Positions 44,399 to 53,953 are shown, counted from the stretch's first letter. The stretch is DNA of 64,000 bases from DATFKA01 sp035268885 (GCA_035268885.1 DATFKA010000036.1:53996-117995); one strand, 5' to 3'. Numbers and translations: made by a program. Notes: generated from the letters alone by a model not told the origin.

Positions 44399-45694
44399 AT
44401 GATGAGTTTATTATTAGCAGTAAATGTGCAGACGATCCTCTTCGGTATTATCGTATTTACGGTAGTTATTCTCCTGCTAGCTTTCATGCTGATTTCAGCC
44501 AGGAAGCAGTTGGTGCCACAGGGGGACGTAAAAATTGTGGTCAACGGAGACGATGAAAATCCTATTCTGGTAAAGCCAGGAGCCTCTTTGTTGTCTGCCC
44601 TTTCTGACAAAAGTATCTTTTTACCCTCCGCCTGCGGTGGTGGTGGTACCTGCGCTATGTGTGAGTGCCACATCGACTCGGGTGGCGGAGATGTTCTTCC
44701 CACGGAAATGAACCACCTGACCCGTCGTGAAGTGGCGGAAAACAAGCGCTTAGCTTGTCAGGTAAAAGTTCGGGAAGATATGGACATCCGTATCCCAGAA
44801 GAAATTTTTGGTATCAAGAAATGGGATTGTGAAGTTGTATCGAACTACAACGTGGCTACCTTTATCAAAGAGTTCGTAGTGCGTTTGCCCGAAGGCGAAA
44901 ACCTCGAATTTGAGTCTGGTGGTTACATTCAGATTGATGTACCTAAGATTGAAGTTGATTTCAAAAACTTTGAGATCACGGCTCACCCTCGTATGGGACA
45001 AAAGCCCGACGCTTTCCAGGAAGACTGGGATAACTTCAATATGTGGGACCTGAAGATGAAAAACGACGAGGAGCAATTCCGTGCTTACTCGATGGCTAAC
45101 CACCCCGCGGAAGGAAATATAGTGATGTTAAACATCCGTATTGCCACGCCTCCCTTTGATCGTAAGAACGGTGGATGGATGCCCGTCAACCCAGGCGTTT
45201 GTTCTTCTTATGTCTTCGATCAGAAGCCTGGCGATAAAGTGACGATTTCCGGTCCTTACGGTGAGTTCTTTATCAAACCGACCGACAAGGAAATGATTTA
45301 CATTGGTGGGGGAGCTGGTATGGCGCCATTGCGTTCGCACATTTTCCACCTGTTTCATACCATGAAGACCGACCGAAAAGTATCTTACTGGTACGGTGGT
45401 CGTTCCCTGAAGGAGCTATTTTATATCGACGATTTCCGGGATATTGAAAAAGACTTCCCTAATTTTTCCTTCCACATCGGATTATCCGATGCACTACCGG
45501 AGGACAATTGGGAGGGTCCTACCGGATTTATTCACCAGGTAGTATTCGAAAACTACCTGAAAGATCACCCCGAGCCGGAGGAGTGTGAGTACTACCTGTG
45601 TGGTCCTCCCCTGATGCTGTCAGCAGTTCAGAAAATGCTGGACGAACTGGGTGTTCCAGAGGAAAACATCGCATTTGATGATTTCGGATCCTAA
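44399..45694 (+). CDS. nqrF: Na+-NQR subunit F (NADH dehydrogenase component)
   Basis: The 431-aa subunit takes electrons from NADH. It has an N-terminal membrane anchor (about 9-33), a 2Fe-2S ferredoxin domain with Cys79, Cys85 and Cys88 (ACGGGGTCAMCEC) plus a later Cys in RLACQV, and an FAD/NADH reductase domain (RAYSMANHP, YIGGGAGMAPLRSH, YYLCGPPLM). The start at 44399 is preferred; the frame is open 20 codons further into nqrE. A terminator follows, closing the operon. Confidence 0.96.
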   Translation: MMSLLLAVNVQTILFGIIVFTVVILLLAFMLISARKQLVPQGDVKIVVNGDDENPILVKPGASLLSALSDKSIFLPSACGGGGTCAMCECHIDSGGGDVLPTEMNHLTRREVAENKRLACQVKVREDMDIRIPEEIFGIKKWDCEVVSNYNVATFIKEFVVRLPEGENLEFESGGYIQIDVPKIEVDFKNFEITAHPRMGQKPDAFQEDWDNFNMWDLKMKNDEEQFRAYSMANHPAEGNIVMLNIRIATPPFDRKNGGWMPVNPGVCSSYVFDQKPGDKVTISGPYGEFFIKPTDKEMIYIGGGAGMAPLRSHIFHLFHTMKTDRKVSYWYGGRSLKELFYIDDFRDIEKDFPNFSFHIGLSDALPEDNWEGPTGFIHQVVFENYLKDHPEPEECEYYLCGPPLMLSAVQKMLDELGVPEENIAFDDFGS

Positions 45695-45720
45695 TTGATC
45701 CGTAAAAAATACATTTAATT

Positions 45721-45757
45721 GAAAGGCAAAGCTGTATTTTGTAGCTTTGCCTTTTTT
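45721..45757 (+). terminator. Rho-independent terminator of the nqr operon
   Basis: AAAGGCAAAGCT (45722-45733) pairs with 45743-45754 and runs into a T-tract. Confidence 0.93.
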
Positions 45758-45766
45758 AATTGTTTA

Positions 45767-45781
45767 TCCGCCTCAGGCGGG
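45767..45781. repeat. TCCGCCTnAGGCGGA palindrome, copy 2
   Basis: CCGCCT-C-AGGCGG is perfect over 13 nt, 20 nt before the DEAD-box helicase start. Same core as copies at 10088, 49487 and 63924. Confidence 0.55.
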
Positions 45782-45801
45782 CAATAATTCAAAACTAGCA
45801 T

Positions 45802-47496
45802 ATGCCAAGCTTTAAAGAGATAGGTTTAAAAGAAGAGATTGTAGCAGCGGTAAGTGATATGGGCTTTGTGGAGCCTACGCCTATCCAGGAACAAGCCATT
45901 CCCCATTTGTTGGAAAGCGATCAGGATTTGATCGCCTCCGCACAGACGGGTACGGGTAAGACGGCGGCTTTTGGCCTTCCCGTTATCCATCATACCGACC
46001 TAAATAACAAACAGACCCAAACGATTATCCTAAGCCCTACCCGGGAGTTGTGTCTGCAGATTGCCAAGGATATCGAAGCTTATTCCAAAAAGATGCCAGG
46101 ATTAAAATCGCTGGCGGTCTACGGAGGGAGTAGTATTGAAAAGCAGATTAAAGCACTCAATAAAGGAGTACACCTGGTCGTCGCTACCCCGGGCCGCGCA
46201 GTCGATTTGATCAAGCGTAAAAAGTTAAAACTGGGTGGTGTCACCCGGGTCGTGCTGGACGAAGCTGACGAAATGCTCACCATGGGCTTCAAAGACGATT
46301 TGGAAGCTATCCTGGATCAGACGCCGGCTGATAAGCAGGTGATCCTGTTTTCGGCCACCATGTCTAAGCGGATCAAGGACATCACTAAAAAGTACATGAC
46401 CAACGCGAAGGATATTTCCGTAGCGAGGGTTAATACGGGGGCGGATAATGTGGAGCACCACGTGTACATGGCCCATTCCAAGAATCGCTACGAGGTATTG
46501 AAGCGGATTCTGGATCTGAATCCGGATGTATACGGGATCGTCTTTTGTCGTACGCGGATGGATACCAAGAAGGTCGCTAAGAACTTAATGGAAGACGGCT
46601 ACAATGCCGATGCGCTGCACGGTGATCTGTCACAGGCTCAGCGCGATGAGGTCATGGACGGTTTTCGCTCCAAGCACTTACAGATTCTCGTCGCTACCGA
46701 CGTAGCCTCTCGAGGACTCGATGTTGATGATCTGACGCACGTGATCAATTTTAATTTACCCGATGATGTAGAGGCCTATGTACACCGTTCGGGTCGTACC
46801 GGTCGGGCCGGAAAATCGGGAATTTCCATTGCGATTATCAATACGCGGGAGAGAAGAAAGGTCAGAGATATCGAAAAAATGTCCAGTATCAATTTTGAGC
46901 AAAAACTGGTTCCTACCGGGGAAGAGATCTGTACCCGACAGCTCTACGCCATGATTGATAAAATGCAGGATGTTGAAGTAGATGAAGAGCAAATCGCCCC
47001 ATTCCTGGATGTGATCTATAAGAAATTTGAAGAGGTAGATCGGGAGACCCTGATCAAGCGTTTTATCTCCATTGAATTCAATCGCTTTTTGGATTATTAC
47101 AAGAATGCGGATGATCTGAACGTAAATAGCCGTGGCAAACAAGAACGCAAATCAGCGGATGACGTAGATTTCGTTCGTATGTTCGTTAATGTTGGCTTTA
47201 AGAATAACCTGACGCCACCTCGCCTGATTGGTATGATCAATGAAGCCCTGGATTCTTCTACGGCCAAGATTGGAAAGATCGATATCATGGGTAATTTCTC
47301 CTTTTTTGATATCGATAAAACCGTTACCACCCAATTGGTCAAAGGCATTCAGGGAACCGAGTTTGAAGGAGAGAAAGTAAATATGGAGGTCTCCAAAAGT
47401 AAACCTGGTCCCAAGTATAAACCCGACTTTAAAGGACGTAAGAAAGGGAAGAAAGGTAAAAAAGGAAAATTTAGAGGCAAGAAGCGGCGCTTTTAA
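45802..47496 (+). CDS. DEAD-box RNA helicase (DeaD/DbpA-like) with basic tail
   Basis: The 564-aa protein has the full helicase core: Q-motif FVEPTPIQEQAIP, SAQTGTGKTAAF, PTRELCLQ, VVLDEADEML, FSATM, VATDVASRGLDV and HRSGRTGRAGK. A linker follows, then a DbpA-type RNA-binding domain (about 450-525) and a Lys/Gly-rich tail (KGKKGKKGKFRGKKRRF). It likely helps ribosome assembly or cold growth. The stop codon lies in a 14-nt sequence identical to one end of the foldback element at 49411-49583. Confidence 0.94.
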   Translation: MPSFKEIGLKEEIVAAVSDMGFVEPTPIQEQAIPHLLESDQDLIASAQTGTGKTAAFGLPVIHHTDLNNKQTQTIILSPTRELCLQIAKDIEAYSKKMPGLKSLAVYGGSSIEKQIKALNKGVHLVVATPGRAVDLIKRKKLKLGGVTRVVLDEADEMLTMGFKDDLEAILDQTPADKQVILFSATMSKRIKDITKKYMTNAKDISVARVNTGADNVEHHVYMAHSKNRYEVLKRILDLNPDVYGIVFCRTRMDTKKVAKNLMEDGYNADALHGDLSQAQRDEVMDGFRSKHLQILVATDVASRGLDVDDLTHVINFNLPDDVEAYVHRSGRTGRAGKSGISIAIINTRERRKVRDIEKMSSINFEQKLVPTGEEICTRQLYAMIDKMQDVEVDEEQIAPFLDVIYKKFEEVDRETLIKRFISIEFNRFLDYYKNADDLNVNSRGKQERKSADDVDFVRMFVNVGFKNNLTPPRLIGMINEALDSSTAKIGKIDIMGNFSFFDIDKTVTTQLVKGIQGTEFEGEKVNMEVSKSKPGPKYKPDFKGRKKGKKGKKGKFRGKKRRF

Positions 47497-47518
47497 ACAA
47501 CTTCATTTTGAAGGAGGT

Positions 47519-49393
47519 CTATTCCCAAACCGGTACGATACAAGCCGCACTTCTTCCATTATATGCTTCCTGAAAATCCAGAATAGCATCTTTCATTAAT
47601 TGCCCGGTCTCTTGATGACAGGTCAGACAGGTACCCACCGTAAGAATCCGCATTTGCTCGGATACGTCGAAAGGACGGGTATAGGTGCGGGTACTTCTGG
47701 GGCCTTTGGCTTCTTCCAGGAAACCAATCCAGGCATCCTGTGGTAGACCATCCTCTGGCGTAGCGGCATAGGCTGGATTAAAGGACCACTTAGCGGTTTC
47801 TTTAGTAAAGGTCAGCTCGCCCCGTCCGTAACCAATTGCCAAAGGATTGTTATGGCAGGACTGGCAAGAACGTCCGATCGGCTGGATGGTGTGCGCCGCG
47901 GTAGGCGCATAGAGGCGGTGAAAACTGGCCGTTTGCTCGTCATCAAAAGCACTGGGATCAATACTCAGGATCATACCCGAGACAAAGGTTTTAATCTCTT
48001 CAATCTCGGGTGCATCTACCGGTGAAGGCTGCACGACGCCCAGGGTGGGTGCATCGTGGAAAAACTCACCAATGTATTCTACCCACTGACCTTTGACTTC
48101 TTTATTATCCAGCAGGTCAAAAGCTTCGGCTTCCGGCTCGTAAGCATTGTGACAACCAATACAGGAAGGCGCCCAGCCCGTATGACAGGATTCACAACTG
48201 AGTCGACCGTGCCCACCTTCCAGTAGGCATACTTCCGCCGGCGCTCCTAATGCATAAGTCTGCCCGTTAATTTTACCCTGTAATTCGGGCTCACCCAGTT
48301 CATTGACCCAGGCATTGATCAGGGCCACTTCGCTATCGGTCATCAGGAAAGCCTTATCGCCGGGATCCACCCGGCGTAGATTGAGAATCTTTTTACTTTC
48401 CAGGTCCAGGTCTTCGTAGGCCAGGGTCTGGTCATATTTTTTTCGGTGGCAATCGGCGCAGTGCACGAGTAGGGCTTCCTCTTTGTGCTCGTACGTTTGG
48501 CCGTCGCCCATGACTTCCCGGGCGTGATGACAATCGATACAGGAGAGGTCAGCCTGGTGATGGACATCTTCCTGTACATACTCAAGTACGCGCTCATCCA
48601 TCAGTACTCGATAGCCCGGATCAGTTGGATCTATTTCATCCGCGGATAACTGGGTCTCGTGCCAGCCTGCGTAATTTAGGGAGATTCGGCTGGAGCGACT
48701 ATGGCAGCCAAAGCAATGATCATCCTTTACGGCAATGCTTAGTCCCGGATGGTAATCGTGGACTTCTCCGGGTAGCTCCAGGGACTTTAAGGCCGCAGTG
48801 GAGTAATTTAGGTGGCAAGCATTACAACCACCACCGCGGGATAATTCATTGATCGGGCCGGGGTGCGTTTTTTTGTTGCCTAAATGACAGGAAGCGCAGA
48901 GGTGTCTCAGGTGGGTATCGGCAGCTGAGTGGCCCAACTCTTCGATGTGGAATTCACCTTCGGGGGTCTCGATTTCTCCAAATACAAATTTGTCGACACT
49001 GACCACCCCTGACAGGGTCGTCATTAAAGAGTGGTCAACGCGATCGGCAATATCGTGATGGCAGTTGGCCGCACCGCAAGTTTGGTACATATCAACCAGA
49101 TTACCGGGTACGAGCACCATGTTTTGGTGGGCTTTCGTCAGATCTCTGGCAGTGGGATCACCCAGATGGCAGGGCGAGCAACCAATAGCTTCTACGGGGT
49201 GAGCGGGCGAAAAGCCTTCCGGCTGTCCGTGGCAGTCAATGCAGGTCTCCTCTAGGCCTAAGAGTTCGTGCACGACGGGTTTTACTGCCGTACCCGCTTG
49301 CTTTTTGGGTGGCAAGCCCCAAAATAAAAATACGCTTAAGGCCAGGAAGAAGGTCAGTAAAACAAATGTTCTTTGCTTTGTGATCATGATCAC
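47519..49393 (-). CDS. Multiheme cytochrome c (about 12 haem sites)
   Basis: The 624-aa exported protein has an N-terminal signal anchor (TFVLLTFFLALSVFLFWGL). I count eleven CxxCH haem sites (CIDCH, CSPCH, CASCH, CNACH, CFGCH, CIDCH, CADCH, CESCH, CIGCH, CQSCH, CLTCH) and one wider site, CGAANCH. Numerous extra His residues could be distal ligands. It belongs broadly to the cytochrome c3/multihaem group. It diverges from the molybdopterin oxidoreductase operon, so it may be its periplasmic electron partner. The exact enzyme class is not clear. Confidence 0.88.
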   Translation of the reverse strand: MIMITKQRTFVLLTFFLALSVFLFWGLPPKKQAGTAVKPVVHELLGLEETCIDCHGQPEGFSPAHPVEAIGCSPCHLGDPTARDLTKAHQNMVLVPGNLVDMYQTCGAANCHHDIADRVDHSLMTTLSGVVSVDKFVFGEIETPEGEFHIEELGHSAADTHLRHLCASCHLGNKKTHPGPINELSRGGGCNACHLNYSTAALKSLELPGEVHDYHPGLSIAVKDDHCFGCHSRSSRISLNYAGWHETQLSADEIDPTDPGYRVLMDERVLEYVQEDVHHQADLSCIDCHHAREVMGDGQTYEHKEEALLVHCADCHRKKYDQTLAYEDLDLESKKILNLRRVDPGDKAFLMTDSEVALINAWVNELGEPELQGKINGQTYALGAPAEVCLLEGGHGRLSCESCHTGWAPSCIGCHNAYEPEAEAFDLLDNKEVKGQWVEYIGEFFHDAPTLGVVQPSPVDAPEIEEIKTFVSGMILSIDPSAFDDEQTASFHRLYAPTAAHTIQPIGRSCQSCHNNPLAIGYGRGELTFTKETAKWSFNPAYAATPEDGLPQDAWIGFLEEAKGPRSTRTYTRPFDVSEQMRILTVGTCLTCHQETGQLMKDAILDFQEAYNGRSAACIVPVWE

Positions 49394-49410
49394 ACAATGA
49401 TATTTCTATA

Positions 49411-49583
49411 GAAGTTGTTTAAAAACGCCTCACTGAGCCCTTGGCAACACATTGAAAGTCAATACGGCAGCTCTTTTTTCCCTTCGTCCGCCTGAGGCGG
49501 ATGGCTACGAGAAAAAAAAGTAGCCTTGTCTTTGACTTCCAAGCCGTTACCAATCATTTCACCAGGAATTCTTAAACAACTTC
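49411..49583. mobile_element. Foldback (MITE-like) element with 12-bp terminal inverted repeats
   Basis: The 173-bp segment starts GAAGTTGTTTAA and ends with its exact complement. The two halves are complementary with gaps along almost the full length (for example AAGTCAA with TTGACTT, CTTTTTT with AAAAAAAG). The centre is the palindrome TCCGCCTGAGGCGGA (49487-49501). ATA flanks both ends, a possible 3-bp target duplication. No ORF is inside. It lies in the shared upstream region of the cytochrome and molybdopterin genes. Confidence 0.7.
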
Positions 49584-49673
49584 ATAATAAAGATCAGAGG
49601 TAAAGATGATAGAAGTCATTTAGATAAGCAAGGTTATTCCCGTTTTTTGATCTTGAATCTGACATCTAAAATT

Positions 49674-51908
49674 ATGCAATCACGGCGAGACTTTATAAAA
49701 ATATCCTCTCTAAGCTTTAGCGGAATGGCTTTAGGATTGAGTTCCTGTAGCCGGGTTCAGGACTTATTTGGTCCTCACCAGGCAGCCTTCGAGGCTTTAA
49801 CTCGAGTACCGACCTACTGTGAGGTGTGTTTCTGGAAATGCGCCGCCTGGGCCTACCGAAACGAAGCAGGAAATATTGTAAAATTGGAAGGTATTGATAA
49901 TGATTCCCATTGTAATGGTCGTTTATGTCCAAGGGGTACCGGTGGCCTGGGTATGTATACCGACGAAGACCGGTTAATGAATCCATTAATCCGAGTCGAA
50001 GAAAATGGGAAACAGACCTACCGCGAAGCTTCCTGGGACGAAGCGCTGGATCTGATTGCGAGTAAGTGGAAGGAACAGATTGCGACCCACGGTCCGGAGA
50101 CCATGGCGCTGTTTAAGCACGGCTCATCGGGTGCCCACTTTCAGACCCTCTTTAAGGCGATGGGGGCCCCACTTTACAGCTCTCCATCTTACGCCCAGTG
50201 CCGTGGTCCACGGGAAGAGGCCTTTTTTGCAACTTTTGGGGCAGGCGTAGGTTCCCCCGAGCCAACAGATATTCGAGACACCAGATGTTTGGTACTCATT
50301 GGATCACACATTGGTGAGAATATGCACAATGGTCAGGTACAGGAGATGGCCGATGCCATTGATCGCGGGGCGGATATCATTACGGTTGATCCCCGGTTTT
50401 CCACGGCGGCTAGTAAGTCTTCGCACTGGTTACCGATCAAGCCAGCTACGGACATCGCCTTACTAATGGCCTGGATACACGTCATCATTAACGAAGGTTG
50501 GTATGATAAAGAATACGTAGAGAAATATACCACGGGTTTTGAGCTATTAAAGCAACACGTGGCACCGATGACTCCGGAGTGGGCTTATGGCATTACGACG
50601 ATTAAGCCGGAGGCGATTCGGGAAACGGCTCGTGTGATGTCTGCTGCTGCTCCCGCAACGATCATACATCCCGGCCGCCACGTCACCTGGTATGGCGATG
50701 ATACGCAGCGTTCGCGGGCCATTGCGATCTTAAATGCACTTCTGGGTACCTGGGGACGTAAAGGAGGCTTCTATTTTCATGAAAATGTGGATATACCGGC
50801 GCTGGACCATCCTCCTTATCCAAAGGCACGGTGGGGTTGGCGAGATTTGGTGGGTGACAAATTCCCTATGGCGCAGTCTTCCGTATCGAACGCTTTAGTG
50901 GAAGCTTCTATTTATGGTAACGTAGATGAAGAAAAGCGGATTCGCAGTTGGATGGTCTCTGGTACGAACTTACCCCAGACTATGCCAAATAAAGAGCTAT
51001 TCCAGAAAGCCGTCAACGATTTAGACTTTATCGTAGTGGTAGATACCATGCCAATGGAAATCACGGGTTATGCCGATGTAGTTCTTCCAGAGTGTACTTA
51101 TCTGGAGCGGTATGATGATTTGAGAAACGCACCGCACCGGGAGCCTTCAATTGCGGTACGCGTACCGGCCGCCGAGCCCAAAGGGGAATCCAAACCAGCA
51201 TCCTGGATGGCAAAGGAACTAGGTAAACGTATGGGGGTGGGTGATTTCTTCCCTTACGAAGAATACAGTGAGGTGCTGGACAAGCAGCTGAAGATGATAG
51301 GTAGCTCACTGGATGAAATGAAGAAAATAGGGGTGAAGAATTTTGAGCGTAAAGACCCCTATTTGTATATGCCCAAAGGGGCAGCCTGGGCTTTTGCGAC
51401 GCCTTCCGGCAAAATAGAATTGTACTCCTCTGAGATGGAGAAGCACGGTTTCGATCCCATACCGAATTATAAAGAGCACCCACAGCCTCCGGCTGGATTT
51501 TATCGGCTGATTTACGGTCGGGCACCGGCACATACCTTTAGCCGCACAGCAAATAACCCGCACCTGTCTGATCTTATGAAGGAGAATGCGCTCTGGGTCA
51601 ATCCAAAGGTAGCCAAGCTGTGGGGATTAAAAGCCGGCCAGAAAGTATGGATGAAAAACCAGGACGATGTGGTCTCCACGTTCCCTATCAAAGTGAGGGT
51701 AACCGAACGTATCCGCTGGGATTCGGTGTATATGGTACACGGCTTCGGCCACCAGCGTAAAGAGCTGACCCGGGCTTATGGCCGTGGTGCCAGTGATACA
51801 CAGATGATCACCAATGTGATGGTGGACCCAACTATGGGGGGAACGGGAATGCGCGGCAATTTTGTCACTTTCCTACTAGAAGAACCTAAAGAAAACAGCG
51901 AGATATGA
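49674..51908 (+). CDS. Molybdopterin oxidoreductase catalytic subunit (PsrA/PhsA/Ttr-like), Tat-exported
   Basis: The 744-aa protein has a twin-arginine signal (QSRRDFIKIS) and also a lipobox-like LSSC at residue 25. A 4Fe-4S motif uses Cys49, Cys52, Cys56 and Cys85, followed by the DMSO-reductase-family core. Cys176 (YAQCRGP) is at the position of the molybdenum ligand in polysulfide/thiosulfate reductases. It probably reduces, or in reverse oxidises, an inorganic sulfur compound; arsenate-type or tetrathionate-type substrates are alternatives. The start MQSRRDF at 49674 is preferred. It overlaps the next gene by 4 nt. Confidence 0.88.
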   Translation: MQSRRDFIKISSLSFSGMALGLSSCSRVQDLFGPHQAAFEALTRVPTYCEVCFWKCAAWAYRNEAGNIVKLEGIDNDSHCNGRLCPRGTGGLGMYTDEDRLMNPLIRVEENGKQTYREASWDEALDLIASKWKEQIATHGPETMALFKHGSSGAHFQTLFKAMGAPLYSSPSYAQCRGPREEAFFATFGAGVGSPEPTDIRDTRCLVLIGSHIGENMHNGQVQEMADAIDRGADIITVDPRFSTAASKSSHWLPIKPATDIALLMAWIHVIINEGWYDKEYVEKYTTGFELLKQHVAPMTPEWAYGITTIKPEAIRETARVMSAAAPATIIHPGRHVTWYGDDTQRSRAIAILNALLGTWGRKGGFYFHENVDIPALDHPPYPKARWGWRDLVGDKFPMAQSSVSNALVEASIYGNVDEEKRIRSWMVSGTNLPQTMPNKELFQKAVNDLDFIVVVDTMPMEITGYADVVLPECTYLERYDDLRNAPHREPSIAVRVPAAEPKGESKPASWMAKELGKRMGVGDFFPYEEYSEVLDKQLKMIGSSLDEMKKIGVKNFERKDPYLYMPKGAAWAFATPSGKIELYSSEMEKHGFDPIPNYKEHPQPPAGFYRLIYGRAPAHTFSRTANNPHLSDLMKENALWVNPKVAKLWGLKAGQKVWMKNQDDVVSTFPIKVRVTERIRWDSVYMVHGFGHQRKELTRAYGRGASDTQMITNVMVDPTMGGTGMRGNFVTFLLEEPKENSEI

Positions 51909-52438
51909 GATACGCAATGGCTATTGATACACTGAAATGTGTTGGCTGCAGTGACTGTGTCGTTGCCTGCCAAATTGAAAATGATGTACCGGTAGGGTAT
52001 TGCCGCGACTGGGTGACGGAAACCGTATCGGGAACTTATCCGCAACTGGAATTAGAGTTGCGCTCAGAACGCTGTAACCATTGCGCTAATGCCCCTTGTG
52101 TACGCTGCTGCCCAACGGGGGCCAGCCATATTGTTGAAGGGGGGATCGTTTTAGTTACGCCCGAAGCCTGTATTGGTTGTGGTGCCTGTATTGAGTCCTG
52201 CCCTTATGATGCCAGATATTCGCATCCAGAGGGATACGTCGATAAGTGTACTTTCTGTGTGCACCGGGTTCGGGAAGGTAAGCAGCCGGCCTGTGTAGCG
52301 GTTTGCCCAACCAGGTGTATGTACTTTGGCGATCTGGATGATCCCAATAGCGAGATTTCCAGTATTCTGGCCAGGCGTAAATACAAAGTATTGGCTCCGG
52401 AGGCTGGCACAAAACCACAGGTGTATTACTTAATTTAA
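51905..52438 (+). CDS. Four-cluster ferredoxin subunit (PsrB/NrfC-like)
   Basis: The 177-aa protein has four Cys-rich groups (CVGCSDCVVAC, CNHCANAPCVRCC, CIGCGACIESC, CTFC with CVAVC) expected to bind four 4Fe-4S clusters. It has no signal peptide and is probably carried out with the Tat-exported catalytic subunit. It overlaps the upstream stop (ATGA) and precedes the membrane subunit by 15 nt. This is the electron-transfer subunit of a CISM-type enzyme. Confidence 0.93.
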   Translation: MRYAMAIDTLKCVGCSDCVVACQIENDVPVGYCRDWVTETVSGTYPQLELELRSERCNHCANAPCVRCCPTGASHIVEGGIVLVTPEACIGCGACIESCPYDARYSHPEGYVDKCTFCVHRVREGKQPACVAVCPTRCMYFGDLDDPNSEISSILARRKYKVLAPEAGTKPQVYYLI

Positions 52439-52453
52439 TCCAACTCCACTATT

Positions 52454-53395
52454 ATGAATGAGGAACTATTCATCAGCGGAAGAGATATTCCACATATAGA
52501 CCCTAGTCTAAATGTTTGGCACTGGCCCATTGCTTTGTATTTGTTTTTAGGTGGCCTGGCGGCGGGTATCCTTTTCTTTGCGGCGCTTTATACGATTAGA
52601 GGGCAGGAGAAAAACTTACCTACCGCAGTTAAATGGGCGACTTTTATCGTACCCTTTGCTTTGGTTATTGGCCTGGTGGCGCTATTTGTAGATTTAAAGC
52701 ATCAACTGTATTTCTGGCGCTTGTATACGACTATCCGGATAGAATCGCCGATGTCCTGGGGGGCCTGGACCTTACTGGCCGTTACGCCTTTATCTATGGT
52801 TTGGGCCGCTAGTTATGTCAGAGAGCTATGGCCAAATTTTGACTGGCGCTTTGCGTTTTTACGGAAGTTTGAAGCCTGGGTGCAGCGCAACCGCTTGCCA
52901 CTGGCCTGGATAATGATTGTCTTAGCTGTGATTCTGGGTATTTATACCGGTATCTTATTGTCTGCCTTTAATGCTCGCCCATTGTGGAATACTTCGATCT
53001 TAGGGCCTTTATTTCTGGTGTCGGGGCTATCTACGGGAGCGGCTACCATTATGTGGATGTCAAAAAATGAAGCGGAACAGGCTTTATTCAGACGAATAGA
53101 TCTCTTACTAATTGTAATCGAGCTATTCTTTATTATTCACCTGTTTATGGGGTTCCTGGCTGGATCTCAGGTCAAAATTGAAGCTGCCAACCTGTTTTTA
53201 GGTGGAGAATTTACCGCCCCTTTCTGGGTATTCGTGGTGATTATTGGCTTAATATTTCCGGCTATCCTGGAGATCCTGGAGATGCGAGGTAGAAAAGTAC
53301 CGGTATCCATTCCCGCTATCTGTATTCTAATTGGAGGATTGGTATTCCGGATCATTATGGTGGAGGCGGGTCAAATTACCCGGTTCCTGTATTAA
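52454..53395 (+). CDS. NrfD/PsrC-type quinone-interacting membrane subunit
   Basis: The 313-aa protein has eight or nine helices and the NrfD/PsrC start WHWPIALYLFLGGLAAGILF. It exchanges electrons between the quinone pool and the ferredoxin subunit. No haem-binding pattern is apparent, as expected. The order catalytic-FeS-NrfD is that of polysulfide and thiosulfate reductases. Confidence 0.93.
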   Translation: MNEELFISGRDIPHIDPSLNVWHWPIALYLFLGGLAAGILFFAALYTIRGQEKNLPTAVKWATFIVPFALVIGLVALFVDLKHQLYFWRLYTTIRIESPMSWGAWTLLAVTPLSMVWAASYVRELWPNFDWRFAFLRKFEAWVQRNRLPLAWIMIVLAVILGIYTGILLSAFNARPLWNTSILGPLFLVSGLSTGAATIMWMSKNEAEQALFRRIDLLLIVIELFFIIHLFMGFLAGSQVKIEAANLFLGGEFTAPFWVFVVIIGLIFPAILEILEMRGRKVPVSIPAICILIGGLVFRIIMVEAGQITRFLY

Positions 53396-53425
53396 TCGAT
53401 AATTTTTACACTGAAATAAATAGTC

Positions 53426-53953
53426 ATGAATATAAATGCACAACCAAAGCCTTACATCAACCCCTATTTGGGAGGTGTTTTACTAGGCTTGTTACTACTG
53501 GCTACTTTTTACGTGACCGGTCGCGGTTTAGGGGCTAGTGGTGCCATTAAAAGTACGGTCGCGGCAACCGTGGCAGAAATTTCCCCGGAAACGGCCCGGG
53601 AGGCGCCTTACATCGGTCAATTTATTCCGGAAGAAAAAGAATCGCCATTAAATAATTGGTTGGTTTTTCAGGTCCTGGGCGTTATCCTCGGTGCTTTCTT
53701 ATCCGGCTCTCTAGCCAATCGGATTACGCTGAAGGTAGAGCATTCGCCAAAAATTACTTCCCGCACCCGTATCATTGCGGCTTTAGCGGGTGGATTCTTT
53801 TTTGGGATAGGATCGCAGTTGGCGCGGGGCTGTACCAGTGGTGCGGCACTCAGTGGCTCGGCGGCACTGGCGACCTCTGGTTTTATCACCATGCTATGCA
53901 TTTTTGGCTCGGCCTATCTGCTTGCTTATTTTTTCCGTAAGCTTTGGATTTGA
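53426..53953 (+). CDS. YeeE/YedE family sulfur-transport half protein (first half)
   Basis: The 175-aa membrane protein has four helices and the family motif ARGCTSGAALSGSAALATSGF near residue 135. The Cys of GCTSG is one of those used for thiosulfate passage in TsuA/YeeE. An extra periplasmic-type loop (about 40-75) follows the first helix. It corresponds to one half of YeeE; the next gene supplies the other. Together they likely move thiosulfate or sulfane sulfur across the inner membrane. Confidence 0.85.
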   Translation: MNINAQPKPYINPYLGGVLLGLLLLATFYVTGRGLGASGAIKSTVAATVAEISPETAREAPYIGQFIPEEKESPLNNWLVFQVLGVILGAFLSGSLANRITLKVEHSPKITSRTRIIAALAGGFFFGIGSQLARGCTSGAALSGSAALATSGFITMLCIFGSAYLLAYFFRKLWI

